This document shows positions 1 through 5,105 of a stretch of 5,833 nt of DNA, in pieces. The DNA is from Marinilabiliales bacterium (GTDB lineage: Bacteria > Bacteroidota > Bacteroidia > Bacteroidales > UBA12077). Below the pieces are notes generated by a model. It was not told the DNA's origin. It saw only the letters and a list, made by a program, of their open reading frames with translations, and ran no database searches. Positions within the stretch are counted from its first letter, which is position 1, and each line of letters starts with the position of its first letter. The translations under genes and the position numbers were made by a program. The stretch lies in contig PKTC01000350.1 in NCBI GenBank assembly GCA_002869305.1, positions 1 to 5,833 of the forward strand, given 5' to 3'.

Positions 1-357
1 AATATTACTGATAGACTTACTATCATTGGAATAGCAAAACGATTGGAAGAAATATTTTATCCTGATGATCCCATTCCTTTATATCTTGATAAAAATTCTG
101 AATCCTTAAAAGTGATTCAACACATACGAAATGAAGCGCATCGGTTTGGAATAAAATTTCATAGAAATAAAAGATCAGGAAATTTTATAAAAAGTGAATT
201 AGAAAATATTCCGGGAATTGGACCAAAAACAATTGAGATACTGCTCACAAAATTCAAAACCATAAAAAGAATTCAAAGCCTGTCTATGGATGAAGTGTCT
301 GCCGAAATTGGTAATACAAAAGCAAATTTGTTGTTTGAATACTTTAAGAAACAATAA
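1..357 (+). CDS. uvrC: Excinuclease ABC subunit C (UvrC), C-terminal part, 5' end outside window
   Basis: This is the last 118 codons of UvrC, the nuclease that makes the dual incisions around DNA lesions in the UvrABC nucleotide excision repair pathway. The frame is open from base 1, so the gene begins before the window; the TTG at 43 is internal, since the residues before it (IIGIAKRLEEIF) are already typical UvrC sequence. Visible landmarks are the IAKRLEEIF segment, LYLDKNSESLKVIQ, and the EAHRFGIKFHR motif of the RNase H-like endonuclease domain, which carries the conserved histidine of the 3'... and 5'-incision module's C-terminal nuclease. The final part is the helix-hairpin-helix DNA-binding region with IPGIGPKT at 208-231. 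The gene ends in TAA at 355-357 at about the normal family C-terminus. No clear intrinsic terminator follows it. Family assignment is secure; the N-terminal GIY-YIG domain cannot be checked here. Confidence 0.95.
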   Translation, partial: NITDRLTIIGIAKRLEEIFYPDDPIPLYLDKNSESLKVIQHIRNEAHRFGIKFHRNKRSGNFIKSELENIPGIGPKTIEILLTKFKTIKRIQSLSMDEVSAEIGNTKANLLFEYFKKQ

Positions 358-451
358 ATCAGCACGTTAGGTGGCTTAGTTGTGTCGTGATGATTTTCTA
401 GATTATAGTTTAATTTGAACATTATATAATATTATTTAAACGTCAGATATA

Positions 452-478
452 CAGTAATAAAAGATCTGTTTTTTACTG
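452..478. repeat. AT-rich imperfect inverted repeat (hairpin) downstream of uvrC
   Basis: The left arm CAGTAA-t-AAAA (452-462, T458 bulged) pairs with the right arm TTTTTTACTG (469-478), giving ten base pairs and a 6-base loop (463-468). The T-run lies inside the stem rather than after it, and the stem is AT-rich, so it is a poor intrinsic terminator. It could be a weak uvrC transcript end, a protein-binding dyad, or chance in AT-rich DNA. Confidence 0.3.
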
Positions 479-603
479 AATTATGCGGCACTAGAATCTA
501 ATATTTGGACTTCACATGGGACTTGGTCTTTAATACTTTATTTTCAGCAACTAATTTTCAAAAAAAACTTGATTGATAAAGATTTTGTTTTTATTAAATC
601 CAC

Positions 604-611
604 TATCTTTG
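604..611 (+). promoter_or_regulatory. Candidate Bacteroidota -7 promoter element for the DUF4271 gene
   Basis: TATCTTTG matches the Bacteroidota primary-sigma -7 consensus TAnnTTTG exactly. A TTTG at 584-587 could serve as the -33 element, but the 16-base spacer is shorter than the usual 19-21. The implied transcript would start near 614-616, leaving a leader of about 24 bases before the ATG at 639. The match is short and the DNA is AT-rich, so this is a candidate only. Confidence 0.35.
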
Positions 612-638
612 CTGCTAATTTGAAAATGATTTCAATTT

Positions 639-1811
639 ATGATTACTAGATCCAACACCATTGGTTTTTTTTCGGCTAGTGAAAACTTATATTTTCAACA
701 GGATACAGTAAAAAAACAAACTGTTTCTGATAATCAGTTGGATACAAGTAAAGTTTCTGAACCGGAGATTGGAGCAGAAAAAGATACTCTAAACAAAAAT
801 TCTTTACAATTAATTGATTTTTCAGCTATTGATTCTATTCTTCGCATAAGTGAAGAGCGCGAATTGCAAATTCAGCAAGAAGCAGAGAGACAGGAAGCTA
901 TTCTTCGCTGGCGACAAAGAAAAGTTGATACAACTGAAATATTGTATAAGCAATTTGGAATTGCAGGGTTTCCATTGAAAGAAAATCTAGGCAAAGATCT
1001 CTTTCAGCAAAACTTCCTATATAACATTCAGACCGTAAAACCAGAAGAAAAAATTATTAAGCAAAATGTATTTATTGAGGATGAAGTTGTTGGAAACAAT
1101 AAGGATCTCTATCAGACACGAACGAATATAGATAAAGAAATAAAACCCAAGTATATTCCTGGTAAAATTCAATTCGATTGGATTACGATATTGTTAATTA
1201 CATCTTTCTTATTGCTTGGCTGGATTAGACTATTTAATAAAAAGTATTTGATCTCACTGATAAAGGCAACTGTTAGCTATAAAGAAGCGAATACCCTGTA
1301 TCGCGAAAAAAACTCCTTAATGGAGAGAGCATCATTTATGGTGAATCTTCTTTTCTTAAGCAATGTTTCGGTATTCGTAATTCAAATGAAGCATTTCTGG
1401 AAAGTAAGCTTCGGAATTTTGGAAGACCAGATACTCTATTTTATGGTCTTGGGCGCATTAATAGCATTATATGTTTTTAGAGCAATTACCTCGTGGTTTA
1501 TTGGCTTTACCTTTTTAAAACAAAAAGTGTACTCCGAATATTTTCATAATGTCAATGTTTTTACAAAAAACACCGGGCTTTTCCTTTTTCCCATCGTAAT
1601 TACATTGCAATTTTTATCTTTCCAATATTTGCCATTTATTGTTTATACAGGATTGATTTTGTCCGCTGTGTTGTACGTTTTACAGATAGTACGTTCGTTT
1701 CAAATAATTATTCGTAAGAATGTTTCCATATTTTATATGATTTTGTATCTTTGTGCGTTCGAATTTGCACCTTTTTTGATTATTTATAAGATATTATTAT
1801 CACTCGCATAA
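639..1811 (+). CDS. DUF4271 domain-containing integral membrane protein
   Basis: This 390-residue protein has a hydrophilic N-terminal half and a membrane-embedded C-terminal half, the architecture of Bacteroidota DUF4271 proteins, whose function is unknown. Residues 1-175 are polar; residues 70-97 are rich in Glu, Gln and Arg and probably form a helix or coiled coil. Hydrophobic segments lie near residues 181-198, 232-250, 266-290, 312-330, 331-352 and 364-388, suggesting about six membrane spans. There is no obvious cleavable signal peptide. The ATG at 639 is the first start after an in-frame TGA at 627-629; no Shine-Dalgarno sequence precedes it, which is normal for the phylum. Residues 15-20 read ENLYFQ, identical to the TEV protease recognition core, presumably by chance. 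hemD follows closely, as is typical of this neighbourhood in Bacteroidales, so the two are probably co-transcribed. The family call rests on topology, neighbour and general resemblance. Confidence 0.8.
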   Translation: MITRSNTIGFFSASENLYFQQDTVKKQTVSDNQLDTSKVSEPEIGAEKDTLNKNSLQLIDFSAIDSILRISEERELQIQQEAERQEAILRWRQRKVDTTEILYKQFGIAGFPLKENLGKDLFQQNFLYNIQTVKPEEKIIKQNVFIEDEVVGNNKDLYQTRTNIDKEIKPKYIPGKIQFDWITILLITSFLLLGWIRLFNKKYLISLIKATVSYKEANTLYREKNSLMERASFMVNLLFLSNVSVFVIQMKHFWKVSFGILEDQILYFMVLGALIALYVFRAITSWFIGFTFLKQKVYSEYFHNVNVFTKNTGLFLFPIVITLQFLSFQYLPFIVYTGLILSAVLYVLQIVRSFQIIIRKNVSIFYMILYLCAFEFAPFLIIYKILLSLA

Positions 1812-1812
1812 T

Positions 1813-1818
1813 GAGGAG
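1813..1818 (+). promoter_or_regulatory. Shine-Dalgarno-like GAGGAG upstream of hemD
   Basis: GAGGAG lies just after the DUF4271 stop codon (TAA 1809-1811) and 10 bases before a TTG at 1829. If it is used, hemD would begin at that TTG with nine extra residues. It is too far (37 bases) from the ATG at 1856 to serve that start. It also overlaps a tiny ATG-initiated reading frame of four codons at 1811. A purine-rich site this good is unusual in this window, where other genes lack one. Confidence 0.35.
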
Positions 1819-1855
1819 TTTATAGGTTTTGAAGGAAAATCCAAATAAGATTTAC

Positions 1856-2608
1856 ATGAAAATTAAGAAGATTTTAGTATCACAACCAGAACCAAAAAAT
1901 GACAAATCCCCCTATTCGGAGTTGGCAGACAAGAATAATCTGAAAATAGATTTCAGACCATTCATTCAGGTTGAAGGGGTTCCAGTTAAGGAATTTAGAC
2001 AAGAAAGAATTGATATTCTTGCTCACACAGGTGTTATTTTTACAAGTAGGACTGCTGTCGATAATTATTTTAGAATCGCTGAAGAATCGAGGGTTACTAT
2101 TCCTGATACGATGAAATATTTCTGTATTTCTGAGGCAACTGCATTCTATTTACAAAAGTATATTGTATATCGGAAACGTAAGATTTTTTATGGAAATGGC
2201 ACCTTTGCGCATTTGATGGAAACCATTAAAAAGCACAAGGAGGAAAAGTTCTTAGTTCCTTTATCTGATACACATAAAGAAGAAATTCCTAAGAAACTAG
2301 AACAAGCAAAAATTAAGTACTCTAAAGCGATCATGTATAGAACAGTAAGTGCTGATTTATCGGATCTATCCAATGTAAACTACGATATGCTTGTTTTTTA
2401 TAGTCCGTCTGGAATTAAATCGTTAATAGAAAATTTCCCTGATTTTAAGCAGAATAATACACAAATTGCAACCTTTGGTCCCAAAACCGCTAAGGCCGTT
2501 AAAGATGCAGGGTTAAAGGTAAATGTGAAAGCTCCAACAAAGGAAGCTCCATCTATGACAATGGCAATTGATCAGTTTATTAATGCCAACGGAAAAGCAA
2601 AAAAATAA
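1856..2608 (+). CDS. hemD: Uroporphyrinogen-III synthase (HemD)
   Basis: HemD closes and inverts ring D of hydroxymethylbilane to give uroporphyrinogen III, the common cytoplasmic precursor of haem, sirohaem and cobalamin. The 250-residue product reads like Bacteroidota HemD throughout: MKIKKILVSQP at the N-terminus, FRPFIQVEG (residues 33-41), VIFTSRTAVDNYF (60-72), MKYFCISEATAFYLQKY (86-102), YRTVSADL (161-168), FYSPSGIKSL (181-190) and FGPKTAKAVKDAGL (207-220) ending in KAPTKEAPSM. These are the two alternating Rossmann-like lobes of the fold. I chose the ATG at 1856 because homologues start at this MKIKK sequence; an in-frame TTG at 1829, with GAGGAG upstream, would add nine residues. The gene lies 44 bases after the DUF4271 gene and is closed by a strong terminator, so it is probably the last gene of that unit. 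No other tetrapyrrole gene is in the window. Family sequence divergence is high, so activity is inferred. Confidence 0.9.
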   Translation: MKIKKILVSQPEPKNDKSPYSELADKNNLKIDFRPFIQVEGVPVKEFRQERIDILAHTGVIFTSRTAVDNYFRIAEESRVTIPDTMKYFCISEATAFYLQKYIVYRKRKIFYGNGTFAHLMETIKKHKEEKFLVPLSDTHKEEIPKKLEQAKIKYSKAIMYRTVSADLSDLSNVNYDMLVFYSPSGIKSLIENFPDFKQNNTQIATFGPKTAKAVKDAGLKVNVKAPTKEAPSMTMAIDQFINANGKAKK

Positions 2609-2626
2609 TAATAAAAGCACATATTT

Positions 2627-2659
2627 AAACGGGGTTGGCTAAGCTTTCCCCGTTTTTTT
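2627..2659 (+). terminator. Rho-independent terminator after hemD
   Basis: AAACGGGG (2627-2634) pairs perfectly with CCCCGTTT (2648-2655) across a 13-base loop, and a run of seven T (2653-2659) follows the G. It sits 19 bases after the hemD stop codon and 43 bases before rnpA, so it should separate the DUF4271-hemD transcript from rnpA. Confidence 0.88.
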
Positions 2660-2691
2660 ATGGATCATACCAATAAATTGGCAGAATACTT

Positions 2692-2699
2692 TAAATTTG
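2692..2699 (+). promoter_or_regulatory. Candidate -7 promoter element for rnpA
   Basis: TAAATTTG matches TAnnTTTG exactly and lies between the hemD terminator and rnpA, where a promoter is needed. A TTG at 2678-2680 is too close (11-base spacer) to be a normal -33 element. The predicted transcription start would fall at about 2702-2704, which coincides with the ATG at 2703, so rnpA could be leaderless or nearly so. This is suggestive only. Confidence 0.35.
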
Positions 2700-2702
2700 A
2701 AT

Positions 2703-3101
2703 ATGCAAATGCGCAGGCATACTTTTAAAAAGGAAGAAAGGTTAAAAAGCCGAAAGATAATATCTGAATTATTCGAATCGGGAAATATTATTCATTCGTA
2801 TCCCTTTAAGGTACTTTTTAAATATTCGAATACGGAGAATTTCATTAATCCCGCTCAATTTGCAACTAGTGTTTCTAAAAAAAATTACAAAAAGGCGGTA
2901 GATAGAAATCGAATTAAAAGAAAGATACGAGAAGCATATCGATTAAATAAACACTTGTTATACGAAATTCTAAATCAGAATAATCAAAAGCTCTATCTGT
3001 TTGTTATATATACTGCAGGGCAAGATTTAGATTATGAAATTATTGAAAGAGGGTTGAAGATTGTTTTTCAAAACCTGGACAATAAAACCACAAATAATTA
3101 A
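2703..3101 (+). CDS. rnpA: Ribonuclease P protein component (RnpA)
   Basis: RnpA is the small basic protein subunit that binds the catalytic RNA of RNase P and helps it cleave the 5' leader from precursor tRNAs. The product is 132 residues, slightly long for the family but normal for Bacteroidota. The N-terminal HTFKKEERLKSRKII segment is the usual opening of the fold, followed by the PFKVLFKY strand, FATSVSKKNYKKAVDR, and the signature RNRIKRKIREAYR, whose RNR motif is at residues 68-70. The protein is very rich in Lys and Arg. I chose the ATG at 2703; ATG 2709 (MRRHTFKK) is equally plausible and TTG 2697 less so, and none has a Shine-Dalgarno sequence. The gene is isolated from hemD by a terminator. 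Neither rpmH nor yidD, its common partners elsewhere, is next to it. The C-terminal tail after about residue 125 is Asn- and Thr-rich and probably disordered. Confidence 0.94.
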   Translation: MQMRRHTFKKEERLKSRKIISELFESGNIIHSYPFKVLFKYSNTENFINPAQFATSVSKKNYKKAVDRNRIKRKIREAYRLNKHLLYEILNQNNQKLYLFVIYTAGQDLDYEIIERGLKIVFQNLDNKTTNN

Positions 3102-3229
3102 ACCAAGTAAGTGATATTAAATCAAAAGGAAGAGTTAAAAAAAGTTAATATCAAAAGATCAAGCTTATTTATCTCTATTTTTGTGATATTGGCAGTAAAG
3201 TTGAAGGGTTAAAAAGAAAAAAGCAAGAT
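3102..3229. other. Spacer between rnpA and the S41 protease gene
   Basis: This 128-base spacer has no terminator-like hairpin after rnpA, so read-through into the protease gene is possible. A 33-codon reading frame (GTG 3111 to TAA 3210-3212), with a lysine-rich start and a short hydrophobic stretch (SLFISIFVILAVKL), lies in it. I do not recognise it, and it shows no resemblance to YidD. It more likely is leader DNA with a promoter. Confidence 0.5.
3176..3183 (+). promoter_or_regulatory. Candidate -7 promoter element for the S41 protease gene
   Basis: TATTTTTG matches TAnnTTTG and would give a start near 3187 and a leader of about 43 bases before ATG 3230. No TTG or TTTG lies at the expected -33 distance, so the support is weak. 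Confidence 0.25.
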
Positions 3230-5002
3230 ATGAAAGCAAAAAAGAAATTTAGAAAAGCTAGTTTAATTGCAATGGTTGCAATTATAAGTGTTGCTCTTCT
3301 GTGGGGATTTAAGGAAGGCGATGATTTTAAGATAGCTAAAAGTCTTGATATTTATTATTCTTTGTTTAGGGATGTAAATATTTACTATGTTGATGAGACC
3401 AATCCTGAGGATATGGTAGAAAATAGTATTAAAGCTATGTTGGATAAGCTTGATCCGTATACTGTATATATTCCGGAAAAGGATAAGGATGAGTTTACTT
3501 TTATGACAACAGGTCAATATGGAGGAATTGGAGCATTAATAAGAAACAATGGCAAGTTTCCAATAGTTGCCCAGCCATATAGAGATTTTCCTGCAGATAA
3601 GGCAGGGCTTAAAGCTGGTGATAGAATCCTGGAGATAGATGGTAATCCAACGGATAAGTTTGAGTTAAATGAAGTAAGCGACCGATTGAAAGGTATACCA
3701 CAAACTAAAGTAAAGCTGCTTATTGAACGACCTTTTTCAGAAGAAAGGATTGAAAAAGAGTTGGTTAGGGAGGAAATTAAAATTAAAAGTGTTCCTTATT
3801 ATGGAGAAATAGATGATGGTGTAGGATATATTAGAGTCTCTAAGTTTACTCCCGACGTATCAAAAGAAGTTAAAACAGCTTTGCGAGAACTAAAAACAGA
3901 ACACCAAATTACTTCTTTAGTTCTTGATTTAAGAGGAAATCCAGGAGGATTGCTAATTGAAGCGCCTAAACTTTGTAATTTGTTTGTCAATAAGGGAGAA
4001 GAAATTGTTAGTACCCGATGAAAGGTTCAAAAATGGAATCAAACCTTAAAAACAACGGATTTTCCATATGACACTGAAATACCAATAGTGGTATTGGTAA
4101 ACAGAGGTTCGGCTTCTGCTTCAGAAATAGTGGCCGGAGCGCTTCAGGATCTTGACAGAGCAGTTATTTTAGGACAAAGAACATTTGGAAAAGGCTTGGT
4201 TCAAACCACAATCCCTCTCAGTTACAATGCTCAGGTAAAAGTTACAACAGCAAAATATTATACTCCAAGCGGACGTTGTGTTCAAATGTTAGATTATTCA
4301 AATAGAAATGAAGATGGAAGTGTTGGTCACGTTCCAGATTCACTAATCTCCGAATTTAAAACAAGAAATGGACGAAAAGTTTTCGACGGTGGAGGAATTA
4401 TTCCGGACATTAAAGTTGAATCAGGAGAAATTAGTCAATTAACAATTAGCTTGTTAACACAAAATGTGTTTTTCGATTTTGCAACCAAGTTTGCTTATGA
4501 AAACCCTGAAATTCCTAGCGTGGAAGAATTTAGGATTACTGATGAAATATACACTAATTTTGTGCAGTTTGCACTTAAGGATAGCTTTAAGTATGAAACA
4601 CAAAGCGAGCGAGAGTTAAAGGAATTAGAAAAAATTGTGAAGAGAGAAAAGTACTATGATCGTGCTCAGGCAGAATTAGAAGCTTTGAGAAGCAAACTAA
4701 TGAACGATAAAGAAACAGACTTGATAAGTTTTAAAGAAGAAGTAGTTCAATTTTTACGTGACGAAATTGTTGGACGTTATTATTATGAAGATGGCCAAAT
4801 ACAAACAAATTTAATTAATGATATTCAACTTCATAAAGCAATAGAGATCATTAAAGATCAAAGTAAATACACTTCTATTTTGTCGTCGGATTTTGAAAAC
4901 AAGCAGCAATTAGGAATGAAAATCAGCGTATTACATAAAAAAGAATCATCAGAAGAATCTTCTTCCCTGGAAGAATATTTTTACGAAGCGACCACTAATT
5001 AG
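3230..5002 (+). pseudogene. S41 family carboxy-terminal processing peptidase, interrupted by an in-frame TGA
   Basis: S41 (CtpA/Prc/tail-specific) proteases are envelope serine proteases that cut proteins near their C-termini. The frame spans 590 codons counting the internal stop. Residues 9-26 form an uncleaved or cleaved membrane anchor. Residues 35-90 are the N-terminal cap (LDKLDPYTVYIPE), about 95-168 the PDZ domain (TGQYGGIGALI, KAGLKAGDRILEIDG), and from about 185 the protease core (VGYIRVSKFT, LVLDLRGNPGGLL). After the stop come GSASASE, whose middle serine (codon 296) is the nucleophile, and FGKG, whose lysine (codon 321) is the general base, at the standard 25-residue spacing. TGA at codon 264 (4019-4021) sits in STR-stop-KVQKW, where homologues have Gly; upstream and downstream halves are in the same frame. 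Truncated at 263 residues, the product lacks the catalytic dyad. The second half has no good start: GTG 4088 has no ribosome site and lies inside a core strand. The rest looks conserved, so the lesion is recent or a sequencing error. A Ser/Glu-rich tail ends the gene (TAG). Confidence 0.88.
4019..4021 (+). other. Premature in-frame TGA stop in the S41 protease gene
   Basis: The codons read AGT ACC CGA TGA AAG GTT, and the conserved protein sequence continues directly after the TGA in the same frame, with no insertion or deletion. The family position is glycine (ST[KR]GK), so GGA to TGA, one G-to-T transversion at 4019, restores a normal gene. Nothing around it suggests selenocysteine insertion or programmed read-through. 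Confidence 0.88.
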
Positions 5003-5046
5003 ATGTACAATGCCATTGGCAAAGTTGTGTTAATATAAAACATTTT

Positions 5047-5077
5047 AAAGCTATCGATTTAAACCGATAGCTTTTTT
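5047..5077 (+). terminator. Rho-independent terminator between the S41 gene and polA (convergent)
   Basis: AAAGCTATCG (5047-5056) pairs perfectly with CGATAGCTTT (5065-5074) over an 8-base loop, followed by a T-run (5072-5077). It lies 44 bases after the protease stop codon and should end the + strand transcript. On the - strand the same stem follows the polA stop codon by about 30 bases, but only three T belong to its tail before AAAATG, so it would be a weaker terminator for polA. Confidence 0.87.
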
Positions 5078-5105
5078 ATTTTAAGGGCACTAAACTTTAT
5101 TGATA

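Larger units (their letters stand above)
358..638. other. Non-coding gap between uvrC and the DUF4271 gene
   Basis: This 281-base, very AT-rich stretch has no convincing ORF on either strand and no tRNA-like or rRNA-like sequence. It holds an AT-rich hairpin at 452-478, a candidate -7 promoter box at 604-611, and a small 6-bp hairpin (TTGAAA/TTTCAA, 620-635) just before the next start codon. It looks like the 3' trailer of uvrC followed by the promoter region of the DUF4271-hemD unit. A small RNA cannot be excluded, but nothing positively supports one. Confidence 0.6.

Noticed and set aside
2188..2373. 61-codon reading frame on the - strand within hemD
   Set aside because: Shadow of the hemD coding sequence; no resemblance to a known protein and no signals of its own.
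3263..3990. Two - strand reading frames of 84 and 63 codons opposite the S41 gene
   Set aside because: Low-complexity Ile/Asn/Ser-rich translations that are antisense shadows of a conserved coding region.
4019..4021. UGA reassigned to glycine (as in SR1/Gracilibacteria) or tryptophan (code 4)
   Set aside because: Gly would fit the S41 position, but the proteins are plainly Bacteroidota, which use the standard code. No other gene here has an internal TGA, and polA terminates with TGA exactly at its conserved C-terminus. The polA evidence is modest, since read-through there would add only three residues before TAA.
4019..4021. Selenocysteine codon
   Set aside because: The site is glycine in the family, not catalytic cysteine, and no stable hairpin follows at the position of a bacterial SECIS element.
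4018..4071. ATGA start-stop overlap at the premature stop suggesting translational coupling
   Set aside because: The ATG at 4018 opens a different frame that closes after 17 codons and encodes nothing recognisable.
4088..5002. Separate downstream gene starting at GTG 4088
   Set aside because: This GTG codes for Val inside the core strand IPIVVLVNRGSASASE, has no ribosome-binding site, and the conserved frame runs back unbroken to the TGA. It is the 3' part of the interrupted protease.
4921..5002. Ser/Glu-rich C-terminal tail of the S41 protein as a foreign fusion
   Set aside because: Composition and codon use match the rest of the gene, and variable polar tails are common in this family.
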